A DNA stretch of 64,000 nt from Novosphingobium aerophilum (GTDB lineage Bacteria; Pseudomonadota; Alphaproteobacteria; Sphingomonadales; Sphingomonadaceae), in contig NZ_JACLAU010000010.1 in assembly GCF_014230305.1 (NCBI RefSeq), forward strand, positions 1 through 64,000. The letters are read 5' to 3'. The translations under genes and the position numbers were made by a program. The notes below the pieces were generated by a model. The model had not been told where the DNA came from. It was given only the letters and a program-made list of their open reading frames with translations, and did not search any database. Below are positions 54,456-63,954 of this stretch, in pieces (the first letter of the stretch is position 1; each line of letters begins with the position of its first letter).

Positions 54456-55212
54456 GGTGGAGGTCCTGCGGGCCGCCGTGTTCGGCGATTGGCCGCACGG
54501 CTTCCTCGGACGGGCCGGGGGCCTCTCCGGCGGGCCGGTCGCGGGGCTGAACGTCGGCCTTGGCGCGGGTGACGATCCCGACACGGTCCGCGCCAACCGC
54601 CAGCGCGCGGCCGCGGCGATCGCGCCGACGGCGCGGCTGGTCACGGTCTACCAGGTCCACTCGGCCGAATGCGTCACCGTGGGCGAACCCTGGCCCGACG
54701 ACGCCCGGCCCGAGGCCGATGCCCTGGTGACGGACCGGCCCGGCCTGCTGCTGGGTGTGGTCACCGCCGATTGCGCGCCGGTGCTGCTTGCCGACCGGAC
54801 CGCCGGAGTGATCGGTGCGGCCCATGCCGGGTGGAAGGGGGCGTTCGGCGGGGTGACCGATGCCACCGTCATGGCGATGGAGGCCCTGGGCGCCCGGCGC
54901 GAAGCGATCGTCGCCGCGGTCGGGCCGTGCATCGCCATGGCCAGTTACGAGGTCGACGCCGGATTCGAGGCCCGCTTCCTGGCTGCCGATCCCGCCAACG
55001 GACGGTTCTTCGCGCCCGGCCGCCCCGACCATGCCCAGTTCGATCTGGAAGGCTATGTCGCCCACCGCCTGGCCGCGGCCGGGGTGGGTCGGGTCGAGCG
55101 GCTCGGGGAGGACACCTATGCCCAGGAGTCGCGGTTCTTCTCGTTCCGCCGCGCCACGCACCGCGGCGAACCCGCCTATGGCCGGCAGATTTCCGCGATT
55201 GCCCTGCCCTGA
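54448..55212 (+). CDS. pgeF: Peptidoglycan editing factor PgeF (laccase domain)
   Basis: A multicopper-oxidase-like (Cu-oxidase_4/YfiH) protein of 254 residues. The family acts on peptidoglycan precursor quality control or on purine nucleosides. Zinc-binding motifs are clear: VYQVHSAECV, DALVTDRPGLLLGVVTADCA, AAHAGWKGAFGGVTDA and GPCIAMASYEV, ending FFSFRRATHRGEPAYGRQIS. The start is uncertain: TTG at 54448 (overlapping pepN by 8 bases) or GTG at 54457, only three codons apart. It is probably cotranscribed with pepN. Confidence 0.9.
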   Translation: MAEVEVLRAAVFGDWPHGFLGRAGGLSGGPVAGLNVGLGAGDDPDTVRANRQRAAAAIAPTARLVTVYQVHSAECVTVGEPWPDDARPEADALVTDRPGLLLGVVTADCAPVLLADRTAGVIGAAHAGWKGAFGGVTDATVMAMEALGARREAIVAAVGPCIAMASYEVDAGFEARFLAADPANGRFFAPGRPDHAQFDLEGYVAHRLAAAGVGRVERLGEDTYAQESRFFSFRRATHRGEPAYGRQISAIALP

Positions 55213-55434
55213 AGGACACTCCCCTCGCGGCACCAAGAGGCCTATGCGGGGCCGGTAAAAATGCGGTTGGCAGGGCTTGGTTTCGCGTCTATCAGGCCGG
55301 CCAAGTCGGACCGGGAACGGCTGAAAAAGGCGCAATCGCGCCGTCTGCGGTCACCCGGAACATCGACCGAATACTTCGACGGGCCCGGCCCGGCACCAGC
55401 CGGAGCGGGCCGCTAGAGCAGGGCAAGGTCAACC

Positions 55435-55998
55435 ATGTCAGATCATGCGGGCACTGAAGCCGTACTTCCCGAAGGGGAAGGGGTGCGTCGGCGCGACTTC
55501 ATCAACATTGCCGCGGTCAGTGCCGCCGGCGTCGGCGGTGTCATCACGCTGCTGCCGCTGGTCAGCCAGATGGCCCCCTCGGCCGACGTGCTGGCCGAAA
55601 GCTCGACCGAGATCGACGTCAGCGCGATCGCGCCCGGCCAGGCGATCAAGGGCATGTTCCGCAAGCAGCCGGTGTTCATCCGCAACCTGACCCCGGCCGA
55701 GGTCGAGGCCGCCAACAAGGTCGACGTCGCCAGCCTGCGCGATCCCGAGACGCTCAAGCAGCGGACCAAGGAAGGCAAGGAAAACTGGCTGATCACCATG
55801 GGCGTCTGCACCCACCTCGGCTGCGTGCCGCTGGGTGCCGGCGAGGGCGAGGTGAAGGGCGAGTTCGGCGGCTACTTCTGCCCCTGCCATGGCTCGTCCT
55901 ATGATACGGCCGCGCGCATCCGCAAGGGTCCGGCTCCGAAGAACCTTCAGGTTCCGGAGTACGCATTCACCTCCGACACCATCGTCAAGATCGGCTGA
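55435..55998 (+). CDS. petA: Ubiquinol-cytochrome c reductase iron-sulfur subunit (Rieske)
   Basis: The Rieske [2Fe-2S] subunit of the cytochrome bc1 complex (187 aa). The N-terminal Tat-type motif RRRDF (18-22) precedes one membrane anchor (about 25-45). Cluster ligands are in CTHLGC (Cys125, His127) and CPCHGS (Cys149, His152), with Cys130 and Cys151 as the disulfide. The 222-base gap upstream presumably holds the operon promoter; I see no clear hexamers there. First gene of petABC. Confidence 0.96.
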   Translation: MSDHAGTEAVLPEGEGVRRRDFINIAAVSAAGVGGVITLLPLVSQMAPSADVLAESSTEIDVSAIAPGQAIKGMFRKQPVFIRNLTPAEVEAANKVDVASLRDPETLKQRTKEGKENWLITMGVCTHLGCVPLGAGEGEVKGEFGGYFCPCHGSSYDTAARIRKGPAPKNLQVPEYAFTSDTIVKIG

Positions 55999-56008
55999 GG
56001 TCACCACC

Positions 56009-57295
56009 ATGAGCTTCCCCTGGGCCAACGAATACAAGCCTGCCAATGCGCTGACGCAGTGGCTTGACGAAAAGCTGCCGCTGCCGCGCTTCGTCTACAA
56101 CGCGGTCGGTGCGGGCTATCCGGTGCCGCGCAACCTCAACTATGCGTGGAACTTCGGCGTGCTCGCCGGCTTCTGCCTGATGCTGCAGATCGTCACCGGG
56201 GTGATCCTGGCGATGCACTATGCGGCCAATGCCGATGTCGCCTTCAATTCGGTCGAGCACATCATGCGCGACGTGAACTGGGGCTGGATGCTGCGCTACG
56301 CTCACGCCAACGGGGCCTCGGCCTTCTTCGTGGTGGTCTATGCCCACATCTTCCGCGGCTTCTTCTACGGCTCGTACAAGGCCCCGCGCGAGATGATCTG
56401 GCTGCTCGGCGTGGTCATCTTTCTGCTGATGATGGCCACTGCCTTCATGGGCTACGTGCTGCCCTGGGGCCAGATGTCGTTCTGGGGCGCCAAGGTGATC
56501 ACCGGCCTGTTCGGCGCGATCCCGCTGGTCGGCGAGCCGATCCAGATCTGGCTGCTCGGCGGCTATGCGCCGGACAATGCCGCGCTGAACCGCTTCTTCT
56601 CGCTGCACTTCCTCCTGCCCTTCGTGATCGCCGCGGTCGTGATCCTGCACATCTGGGCGTTGCACATCCCGGGTTCGTCGAACCCGACCGGGGTCGAGGT
56701 GAAGACCGAGAGCGACACCGTGCCGTTCCACCCGTACTACACGGCGAAGGACGGGTTCGGGCTGGGCGTGTTCCTGCTCGGCTACTGCACGATGCTGTTC
56801 TTCTTCCCCAACGCGCTCGGCCACCCGGACAACTACATCCCGGCCAACGCGATGAGCACCCCGGCGCACATCGTGCCCGAATGGTACTTCTGGCCGTTCT
56901 ACGCGATCCTGCGCGCCTTCACCTCGGACTTCTTCATCATTCCGGCCAAGCTGATGGGCGTGCTCGCCATGTTCAGCGCGATCCTGGTGTGGTTCTTCCT
57001 GCCCTGGCTCGATCGCTCGCCGGTTCGTTCCGGCCATTTCCGCCCGGTGTTCAAGAAGTTCTACCTGGCGCTGGTGATCGACGTGCTGGTGCTCGGCTAT
57101 TGCGGCGGTGCGCCGGCGGCCGAACCCTACGTGATGATCAGCCAGATCGCGTCGATCTATTACTTCGCCCACTTCCTGATCATCCTGCCGATCGTCTCGG
57201 CGATCGAGCGGCCCGAAGCGCTGCCGTTCTCGATCACCGAAGCCGTCCTCGGCAAGGATGAATCGGCCACGCTCGCCCCGGCGGCGGCGCACTGA
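56009..57295 (+). CDS. petB: Cytochrome b of the bc1 complex
   Basis: The di-haem transmembrane subunit (428 aa) with the Qo and Qi quinone sites. Eight helices are expected. Conserved stretches include [40 protein letters not shown] with haem histidines, [19 protein letters not shown], the Qo motif PEWYF (in [13 protein letters not shown]) and RPEALPFSI. The start is ATG at 56009, 10 bases after the petA stop. Confidence 0.97.
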   Translation: MSFPWANEYKPANALTQWLDEKLPLPRFVYNAVGAGYPVPRNLNYAWNFGVLAGFCLMLQIVTGVILAMHYAANADVAFNSVEHIMRDVNWGWMLRYAHANGASAFFVVVYAHIFRGFFYGSYKAPREMIWLLGVVIFLLMMATAFMGYVLPWGQMSFWGAKVITGLFGAIPLVGEPIQIWLLGGYAPDNAALNRFFSLHFLLPFVIAAVVILHIWALHIPGSSNPTGVEVKTESDTVPFHPYYTAKDGFGLGVFLLGYCTMLFFFPNALGHPDNYIPANAMSTPAHIVPEWYFWPFYAILRAFTSDFFIIPAKLMGVLAMFSAILVWFFLPWLDRSPVRSGHFRPVFKKFYLALVIDVLVLGYCGGAPAAEPYVMISQIASIYYFAHFLIILPIVSAIERPEALPFSITEAVLGKDESATLAPAAAH

Positions 57296-57324
57296 GCCGC
57301 AGCGAGACGGAAAGAGACAGACCC

Positions 57325-58161
57325 ATGATCCGCATCATCTCGATCCTCGTCGGGGCGTTCTTCTCGCTCGCCCTGCTGTGGTCCTTCGGCAACGGCGCCG
57401 CCTCGTTCATCAAGGAGCCGCCGGCCGCGACGGCCGAGGCTCTGTTCCACCAGCACCCGAAGCACTACAGCTTCTCGTCGGACAGCGCCTTCGGCACCTT
57501 CGACAAGCAGCAGCTGCAGCGTGGCTTCAAGGTCTACAAGGAAGTCTGTGCCGCCTGTCACGCGCTCAAGCAGGTCGCTTTCCGTGACCTGAAGGCGATC
57601 GGCTACAACGACGACGAGGTGAAGGCGGTCGCCAAGGGCTTCCAGATCCCGGTCTACAACCCGGCCACGGGTGAGGTGAACACCCGCGACGGCCTGCCCA
57701 CCGACCACTTCCCGCCGGTCGTCTATGCCGGCCAGGGCAATCCGCCGGACCTCTCGCTGATCACCAAGGCCCGTCACGGCGGCGCCGCCTATGTCGCCTC
57801 GCTGCTGACCGGCTATGCCGAACAGGAAGGCTACAAGAACGAGAAGGGCCAGGAACTGCTCAAGCTGTTCCCCGATGCCAAGACGCCGGATGGCCTTTAC
57901 TTCAACCCCTACTTCGCCAACCTGAACATCGCGATGCCGGCTCCGATCGCCTCGGATGACCAGGTGACCTATACCGATGGGACCAAGGCCACGGTTGACC
58001 AGATGGCGCAGGACGTGTCGGCGTTCCTGACCTGGACCGCCGAGCCCAAGCTCGACAAGCGCAAGCAGACCGGCTGGGCGGTGCTGGGCTTCCTGCTCTT
58101 CGCCACCACCCTGGCCTATATGGCCTACCGCAACATCTGGGCGGGCAAGAAGGGTCACTGA
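57325..58161 (+). CDS. petC: Cytochrome c1
   Basis: The haem c subunit (278 aa) that passes electrons from the Rieske protein to soluble cytochrome c. The signal peptide is ISILVGAFFSLALLWSFGNG. Haem attachment is Cys75-x2-Cys78-His79 (VCAACHAL), and the axial methionine is in LNIAMPAPI. A C-terminal membrane anchor GWAVLGFLLFATTLAYMAYR ends in a basic tail. A strong hairpin terminator follows 26 bases after the stop. Confidence 0.96.
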   Translation: MIRIISILVGAFFSLALLWSFGNGAASFIKEPPAATAEALFHQHPKHYSFSSDSAFGTFDKQQLQRGFKVYKEVCAACHALKQVAFRDLKAIGYNDDEVKAVAKGFQIPVYNPATGEVNTRDGLPTDHFPPVVYAGQGNPPDLSLITKARHGGAAYVASLLTGYAEQEGYKNEKGQELLKLFPDAKTPDGLYFNPYFANLNIAMPAPIASDDQVTYTDGTKATVDQMAQDVSAFLTWTAEPKLDKRKQTGWAVLGFLLFATTLAYMAYRNIWAGKKGH

Positions 58162-58186
58162 TCCTGACGGCCACTGCCAGGGAAAT

Positions 58187-58219
58187 GGCCCTCCGCATCC
58201 CCGATGCGGAGGGCCTTTC
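58187..58219 (+). terminator. Terminator of petABC
   Basis: GGCCCTCCGCATC (58187-58199) pairs perfectly with GATGCGGAGGGCC (58203-58215) around CCC and is followed by TTTC. This is a 13-base stem with a short T-run. Confidence 0.8.
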
Positions 58220-58248
58220 GCTTGGAGCAAACACAGGGGAGGAACGCG

Positions 58249-58785
58249 TTGAGCCCCGATGAGCTGAAGCCGCTGGTCCGGACGATCCCGGATTTCCCCC
58301 AGCCCGGCATCCTGTTCCGCGACATCACCACCCTGATTGGCCACGGCGCCGGTTTCGCCCACAGCGTGCGCCACCTGGCCGACCGCGCCCAGGCGGCTGG
58401 CGCCGAGGCCGTCGCCGGGATGGAGGCGCGCGGCTTCATCTTCGGGGCCGCTGTCGCCGCGCGGCTCGCCCTGCCCTTCGTCCCGGTGCGCAAGCCGGGC
58501 AAGCTTCCGGTCCCGACCCTGGGGATCGACTATGCCCTGGAATACGGGCAGGACCGGCTGGAGATCGATCCGGGCGCCGTTTCGCCCGGCCAGCGGGTGG
58601 TGATCATCGATGATCTGATTGCCACCGGCGGAACCGCCCTCGCCGCCACGGCGCTGCTCCGCCAGGCGGGCGCCCGGGTGGATCACGCGCTGTTCGTCAT
58701 CGACCTGCCGGACCTGGGCGGCGCCGCCCGCCTGGCCGATGCCGGTGTCACCGTCGCCGCACTGATGGCCTTTCCCGGCCACTGA
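58249..58785 (+). CDS. apt: Adenine phosphoribosyltransferase
   Basis: The purine salvage enzyme converting adenine and PRPP to AMP (178 aa). The family begins at LSPDELKPLVRTIPDFPQPG. GILFRDITTLIG, AGMEARGFIFGAAVA and VRKPGKLPVPT follow, then the PRPP-binding motif VVIIDDLIATGGTALAA. The start is the TTG at 58249, set by a strong AGGGGAGGAA ribosome-binding site 4-13 bases upstream. In-frame extension further upstream runs into the petC terminator and is not coding. Confidence 0.94.
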   Translation: MSPDELKPLVRTIPDFPQPGILFRDITTLIGHGAGFAHSVRHLADRAQAAGAEAVAGMEARGFIFGAAVAARLALPFVPVRKPGKLPVPTLGIDYALEYGQDRLEIDPGAVSPGQRVVIIDDLIATGGTALAATALLRQAGARVDHALFVIDLPDLGGAARLADAGVTVAALMAFPGH

Positions 58786-58871
58786 CCGCACCGCGCACCC
58801 ACCGCGCAGCAGATCGACTTGACGACACCCCGTCCGCAGTGGCAAGCGCACTCGCCTGCACTCCGGTGCCT

Positions 58872-58945
<74 letters not shown>

Positions 58946-59239
58946 TCCTCCTGTCCAAAACTGGACCATCTAGTCTGGAGTCCGGGTGGAAAATCCCGGT
59001 ATTCCGGAGCTTTCTGGCCATACGGGTCCTCGGAAGAAAAATCCACCTGCAGAACGCGGCTCCGTTCAGGTGGCGAAGCGGCTTGGTGCCTGATGCTGGA
59101 GCGATGGCGATCGCGACCATTTGTCCCGGTTCATCAGACCGAATTCTGACAAAGGGCTCTGGGGCTGCCAAGTCGCACGCAACTCCGGGGTCAGTCGAGT
59201 GGGATTGGGCAAACCGGGCCGTCAACCGCAACAATCCGA
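58946..59239. other. Noncoding region between tRNA-Gly and the TonB receptor promoter
   Basis: Together with the promoter this makes 381 bases without a gene. It looks less GC-rich than most of the window. It contains a short hairpin right after the tRNA (GTCCA / TGGAC at 58953-58966), a possible end of the tRNA transcript. A second inverted repeat is CCACCTG (59043) / CAGGTGG (59067). No coding frame shows recognisable protein sequence, and no integrase or direct repeat of the tRNA end is visible. Confidence 0.6.
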
Positions 59240-59276
59240 TTGACCCCGTGAACGTTCTCATATAGTGAACGTTCAC
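59240..59276 (+). promoter_or_regulatory. Promoter with LacI-like double operator before the TonB receptor
   Basis: TTGACC (59240-59245), a 15-base spacer and TATAGT (59261-59266) make a plausible promoter. Two operator-like copies overlie it: GTGAACGTTCTC (59248-59259), between the hexamers, and GTGAACGTTCAC (59265-59276), a perfect 12-base palindrome over the -10 and start region. The centres are 17 bases apart. A palindrome with central AACGTT is the usual form for LacI-family regulators, and the placement suits repression. The regulator gene is not in the window. Confidence 0.65.
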
Positions 59277-59326
59277 AATCGGTGCCGCAGCATGCGTGAG
59301 CGCCGGGTAGAGGGGAGAGGAACGGA

Positions 59327-62293
59327 ATGACTGAACCGCGCAAGCTCGCGTTCGCACGGCTTATGATGGGAGCATCAATCGCCGCGCTCAGCCTTGGCAG
59401 CGGCAGTGTCGCGGCCCAGGAGGCTGTTGCTCCGGCTACAGCGGCTGACCCTGAAGATGCGATCGTGGTGACCGGCATCCGCGCGAGCCTCCGCCAGGCG
59501 ATCGACCTCAAGCGCGAAACGGTTGGTGTGCTCGATTCGATCAGCGCCGAGGACATCGGCAAGTTCCCCGACACCAACCTGGCGGAATCGCTGCAGCGCA
59601 TTACCGGCGTGTCGATCGATCGCAACAACGGTGAAGGTTCAACCGTCACGGTCCGCGGCTTCGGGCCCGACTTCAACCTTGTCCTGCTCAATGGCCGTCA
59701 GATGCCCGCCTCCAGCCTGGGCGGCAGCAGCGGCGCGCCGGCATCGCGCAGCTTCGATTTCGCCAACCTCGCTTCGGAAGGCATTGCCGGGGTGGAGGTC
59801 TACAAGTCCGGGCGCGCCACCCTGGCGACGGGTGGCATCGGCTCGGTGCTCAACATCAAGACCGCCCGGCCGCTCGACCGTCCGGGATTCAAGGGTAGCA
59901 TCGGGATCAAGGGGCTCTATGACACGTCGCGGTTCGAGGGCAGCAAGGTGGCTCCCGAAATCTCGGGAATCATCAGCGACACCTTCGCCGACAACCGCAT
60001 CGGCATCCTGATCAGCGGTTCATACCAGGATCGCAAGGCCAGCCAGGCCCAGTTCAACGCCGGTTGGCGCGAGGGTTACCTGGGCAATGAAAACAACTGG
60101 GGTTCGCTCCCGGTCGACGCGAACGACTGGCGCGGCAACTTCGCCCAGACCCAGAACCGTCCGGGCCCGAACACCGTTTACCAGGTCACCCAGAACGCCG
60201 GCTACGATTTCACCACCTTCGATCGCAAGCGCATCAACGGGCAACTGGTGTTACAGGTCCGGCCGACCGACACGCTGGAAGCGACGATCGACTACACCCT
60301 GTCGCAGAACACCATCGACGCGCGCACAAACAGCATCGGCGTCTGGTTCAACCACAACAACACCTCCAGCAGCTGGACCAATGGTCCGGCGGCCGGTCCC
60401 AACTTCTATGCCGAAGCCTTCGGCGCGGGCGAGGGGAAGGACCTGGCGATCACAGGTGCGGTCGCGGCCAACCGCTCGATCAACCGGTCGCTCGGCGGCA
60501 ACCTCAAGTGGGATGGCCCGGGCGGCCTGCGCCTGGTGCTGGACGCGCACCATTCCACGGCCGAAAGCAAGCCGACCCTGCCCTATGGTAGCGGCATCGC
60601 GGTGGGCAGCGCGATCTTCGGCGTGAAGAGCCAGAAGGTCGATTTCACGACGCCCATGCCGGTCATCTCGGTCAGCATGTATCCGGGATCGGAAATCACC
60701 GCCGCCAACATCCGTCCGGCGGGCAATGCCTTCCGCAACGCCTACATGCGTGACGAGATCAACGAGGTTTCGCTGCGCGGCGGCTATGACTTCGATGCCT
60801 CGTTCATCGACAGTCTCGACTTCGGCGTGACCATGACCGACAACCGGGTCCGCTCGGCCTTCGGCGTGATCCAGAACGACACCTGGGGCGGGACCCTGAC
60901 CGCGGCGCAGACGCCCGACAGCCTCTACACCCAGACCGACCTGCCCAACGACCTGGCCGGGATGAACGGATCGAACGGCACCGGGATCATCCCCAGCTAC
61001 TTCAAGATCGATACGACCGGGCTGATCACCCTGCTGGACAAGCAGATCGGAATCTGCAGCGCCTCGCAGGCTCCCGGAACCTGCCTGGCCAAGTTCACCG
61101 CGGACCGCACGGTCCACGAGCGGACCTGGGCACCCTATCTGCAAAGCACGCACACGTTTGACCTGGGTGGAACCAAGGGCCACCTGCGGCTGGGCCTGCG
61201 CTATGAGAAAACCAAGGTCGACTCCTCGGCCCTGGTCCCCATTCCAAACCGCACGGTCTGGACTGGTGGCAACGAGACGGCGATCATCTACGGGGCAAAT
61301 TCGGCCTTCGCCACGCTCAAGGGTCAGTACGAGAACTGGCTGCCGGCAGTGGACTTCGATCTGGCGCCGTTCAGCAATGTGAAGCTGCGGGCGTCCTACA
61401 GCCACACGATCACCCGGCCCGATTACGGCAGCATGCAGGGCGGCACCACGCTGGATTCGCCGATCCGCATCGGCGGCAGCACCGGCGCCAGCGGCAACCC
61501 TGGCCTGGTGCCCTACAAGTCGAAGAACATCGATCTGTCGGCCGAGTGGTACTACAGCCGCGACAGCTACATCTCGGTCGGTTTCTTCCGCAAGAACGTG
61601 CGCAACTTCATCAGCCAGACCCAGGTCAATACACCTGCGTTCGGTCTGACGAACGCCGCCGCCGGTCCTCGGGCGGCGGAAGCTCGCGCGGCGCTTGGGG
61701 CCAACGCCACGGCGGCCCAGATCGTGGCCTACATCGCGGCAAGGTATCCCTCCAGCTTCGATGCGGCAACCAACGGGATCATCGGCCAGTCGACCGATCC
61801 GCTCGTCAACTTCATCATCACCCAGCCCACCAACAGCAACCAGCAGGCCAACCTGTGGGGCTGGGAGTTCGCGCTGCAGCACCGGCTGTGGGACACGGGC
61901 TTCGGCACGATCCTGAACTACACGGTGGTCAAGAGCGACACCAAGTTCGACAACACGCAGCGCTACACCGTATCGCAGTTCGCGGTGAACGGGGCGAGCG
62001 ACAGTGCCAATGCGGTGCTCTACTATGACAAGAACGGGCTGCAGGGCCGTATTGCCTACAACTGGCGCGCTGGGTTCCTCTCGGGCTACGGCTTCGATCC
62101 CTACTACGTGGAATCCTACGGCCAGTTCGATGTCAGCGCGAGCTACGAGGTGCGCAAAGGCATCACGGTCTTCGCCGAGGGCATCAACATCACCAATGCC
62201 GACCGACGCGGGCACATGCGCAACGATCAGACCGTATTCTTCGCGGCCCCTGGTTATGCGCGCTACGCCGCCGGTGTCCGCTACACCTTCTGA
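59327..62293 (+). CDS. TonB-dependent receptor, Xanthomonas/Caulobacter carbohydrate type
   Basis: A large outer-membrane importer (988 aa). The signal peptide ends at AAQ (residue 31). A TonB-box-like EDAIVVTG (44-51) and the subtype marker IRASLRQAIDLKR follow. The plug domain (about 65-190) has SAEDIGKFPDTNLAESLQRI, GVSIDRNNGEGSTVTVRGFG and LVLLNGRQMP. The rest is a 22-strand barrel ending in the sorting residue Phe (AAGVRYTF). This subtype usually takes up glycans or plant-derived compounds. The ligand here is unknown. A strong AGGGGAGAGGAA ribosome-binding site, a double operator upstream and a terminator downstream indicate a highly and conditionally expressed gene. Confidence 0.93.
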   Translation: MTEPRKLAFARLMMGASIAALSLGSGSVAAQEAVAPATAADPEDAIVVTGIRASLRQAIDLKRETVGVLDSISAEDIGKFPDTNLAESLQRITGVSIDRNNGEGSTVTVRGFGPDFNLVLLNGRQMPASSLGGSSGAPASRSFDFANLASEGIAGVEVYKSGRATLATGGIGSVLNIKTARPLDRPGFKGSIGIKGLYDTSRFEGSKVAPEISGIISDTFADNRIGILISGSYQDRKASQAQFNAGWREGYLGNENNWGSLPVDANDWRGNFAQTQNRPGPNTVYQVTQNAGYDFTTFDRKRINGQLVLQVRPTDTLEATIDYTLSQNTIDARTNSIGVWFNHNNTSSSWTNGPAAGPNFYAEAFGAGEGKDLAITGAVAANRSINRSLGGNLKWDGPGGLRLVLDAHHSTAESKPTLPYGSGIAVGSAIFGVKSQKVDFTTPMPVISVSMYPGSEITAANIRPAGNAFRNAYMRDEINEVSLRGGYDFDASFIDSLDFGVTMTDNRVRSAFGVIQNDTWGGTLTAAQTPDSLYTQTDLPNDLAGMNGSNGTGIIPSYFKIDTTGLITLLDKQIGICSASQAPGTCLAKFTADRTVHERTWAPYLQSTHTFDLGGTKGHLRLGLRYEKTKVDSSALVPIPNRTVWTGGNETAIIYGANSAFATLKGQYENWLPAVDFDLAPFSNVKLRASYSHTITRPDYGSMQGGTTLDSPIRIGGSTGASGNPGLVPYKSKNIDLSAEWYYSRDSYISVGFFRKNVRNFISQTQVNTPAFGLTNAAAGPRAAEARAALGANATAAQIVAYIAARYPSSFDAATNGIIGQSTDPLVNFIITQPTNSNQQANLWGWEFALQHRLWDTGFGTILNYTVVKSDTKFDNTQRYTVSQFAVNGASDSANAVLYYDKNGLQGRIAYNWRAGFLSGYGFDPYYVESYGQFDVSASYEVRKGITVFAEGINITNADRRGHMRNDQTVFFAAPGYARYAAGVRYTF

Positions 62294-62331
62294 CCGGGGG
62301 GTGACGCGACGGTCCGGTTCTTTCCCGGAAG

Positions 62332-62362
62332 GAGCCGCGCCCGGCCGGGCGCGGCTCTTTTT
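62332..62362 (+). terminator. Strong Rho-independent terminator after the TonB receptor
   Basis: GAGCCGCGCCCGG (62332) is followed at once by its perfect complement ending at 62357, then TTTTT. It lies 39 bases after the receptor stop and 42 bases before the halogenase start, so it probably reduces read-through into the halogenase gene. Confidence 0.9.
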
Positions 62363-62403
62363 CCTGCTTGCTTGATCCGGCAGTCGGCTATGGTCCGGGC
62401 ATC

Positions 62404-63954
62404 ATGAACGGTGCGGTGCAACAGGTCGTGATTGTCGGCGGCGGGACTGCCGGCTGGCTATCCGCCTGCCTGATCGCCGCGCGCCTGCCCACCCTTACCG
62501 TAACGCTGGTCGAAGCGGCCGATATTCCCACTATCGGGGTGGGCGAGGGGACCTGGCCAACCATGCGCCAGACGCTGGCCATGATCGGGATTCCCGAGCC
62601 AGAATTCCTGCGCGAATGCGATGCGGCGTTCAAACAGGGGTCGCGGTTCGATGGCTGGGTCGATGGGTCTGCGGGCGACAGCTATCTCCACCCCTTCACC
62701 GCGCCCCCGCCGGGTGACATGCGGGATCTGCTCGCCGCCTGGCAGGCGAATGGACCCCGGCAGCCGTTCGCCGCCGCTATGACGGCCCAGCACGCGGTCT
62801 GCGCGGCCAACCTGGCGCCGCGACAACGCGCCATGCCCGACTATGGCGGGGCGCTGAACTACGGTTACCACCTCGATGCCGCGAAGTTCGCAGCGCTGCT
62901 GGCGCGCCACGCCACGGGGCGGCTGGGCGTGCGTCACGTCGAAGCGCGGGTGACCGGGGTCGTCGCGGACGACCGCGGCGGCATCGCGGCGCTGGAGCTG
63001 CACAACCGCGCTGCGCTTCCGGGCGACCTGTTCCTCGACTGTTCGGGCCAGGCTGCGATCCTGATCGATGGCCATTGTCGCTCGCGCTGGGTCGATCGCA
63101 GTGGCGAATCGCTCAACGATCGGGCGCTGGCGGCCCAGGTACCTGTCGCGCCGGATTCGCCGATCGCTGCGCAAACGATCGGCACCGCGCACGAGGCGGG
63201 TTGGTTATGGGACATCGGGCTACCCGGACGGCGCGGGATCGGTTGCGTCTACAGTTCGCGCTTTCTGTCGGACGATCGGGCCGATGCGATTCTGCGCGAT
63301 TACGTGGGGCAAAGGGTGCCGGGGGCCGATCCCGCCAGCCTCTCGCCTCGCCGGCTGACTTTCGCGACGGGCCACCGCGAGCATTTCTGGTCGGGCAATT
63401 GCCTGGCCGTGGGTTTGTCGGCCGGGTTCATCGAACCGCTCGAGGCCTCGGCGATCGTCATGATCGAGTTGTCGCTGAAGGCGCTCGCCGAGAATTTCCC
63501 GCGGAGCCGTGACAGTCTGCCGATCCACGCGGACCGGTTCAATGCGCTGTTCCGCTACCGCTGGGACCGCATCGTCGAATTCCTCAAGCTGCATTATCTG
63601 CTCAGCCGTCGGCCCGAACCCTACTGGCAGGCCCAGCGTGCGGCCGGGTCCATTCCTCCGCGTCTGGCCGAATGTCTGGCCCTATGGCGCGAACAGCCGC
63701 CCTCGACCTGGGATTTCCCCCAGATCGACGAGCTGTTCCCGGCGGCCAGCCATCAGTATGTGCTGTATGGCATGGGATTTCCCGTGCCGGTTCCCGCGGT
63801 TGGTTCCGCCGCCGCCGGAGCTGCTGCCCTGCGGGATGTCGCCGGCCGCGCGCGCGCGCTCAGCGCGGCTCTCCCCGATACCCGCGGGTATCTCGACGCG
63901 TTGGCCGCTGCCGCGCCGACCCGTTTCCCGCAACACGAGTCCATCCCGTCATGA
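62404..63954 (+). CDS. Flavin-dependent halogenase-like protein (tryptophan halogenase family)
   Basis: A 516-residue flavoprotein of the tryptophan 7-halogenase family. The FAD motif is [13 protein letters not shown] (9-21). The catalytic lysine that carries hypohalous acid in PrnA corresponds to Lys77 in [12 protein letters not shown]. The active-site Glu corresponds to Glu347 in [12 protein letters not shown]. The family WxWxIP motif is present as GWLWDIGLP (266-274), with Gly in place of the first Pro. Homologs in polymer-degrading proteobacteria sit beside TonB receptors and SapC genes; most have no known substrate, so halogenation is not proven. The ATG at 62404 has only a weak ribosome-binding site. 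Its stop overlaps the next start (ATGA). Confidence 0.9.
   Translation: MNGAVQQVVIVGGGTAGWLSACLIAARLPTLTVTLVEAADIPTIGVGEGTWPTMRQTLAMIGIPEPEFLRECDAAFKQGSRFDGWVDGSAGDSYLHPFTAPPPGDMRDLLAAWQANGPRQPFAAAMTAQHAVCAANLAPRQRAMPDYGGALNYGYHLDAAKFAALLARHATGRLGVRHVEARVTGVVADDRGGIAALELHNRAALPGDLFLDCSGQAAILIDGHCRSRWVDRSGESLNDRALAAQVPVAPDSPIAAQTIGTAHEAGWLWDIGLPGRRGIGCVYSSRFLSDDRADAILRDYVGQRVPGADPASLSPRRLTFATGHREHFWSGNCLAVGLSAGFIEPLEASAIVMIELSLKALAENFPRSRDSLPIHADRFNALFRYRWDRIVEFLKLHYLLSRRPEPYWQAQRAAGSIPPRLAECLALWREQPPSTWDFPQIDELFPAASHQYVLYGMGFPVPVPAVGSAAAGAAALRDVAGRARALSAALPDTRGYLDALAAAAPTRFPQHESIPS

Noticed and set aside
51711..54644. 977-codon open frame on the minus strand
   Set aside because: It is antisense to pepN, which carries GAMEN and HExxH motifs in the right order.
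59033..59265. Possible small gene between tRNA-Gly and the receptor
   Set aside because: Short frames exist, but none has a ribosome-binding site or recognisable protein sequence, and the region contains the operator and promoter.
60251..62215. 654-codon open frame on the minus strand inside the TonB receptor
   Set aside because: The receptor reading has a signal peptide, plug motifs and a terminal Phe; the reverse frame has none.
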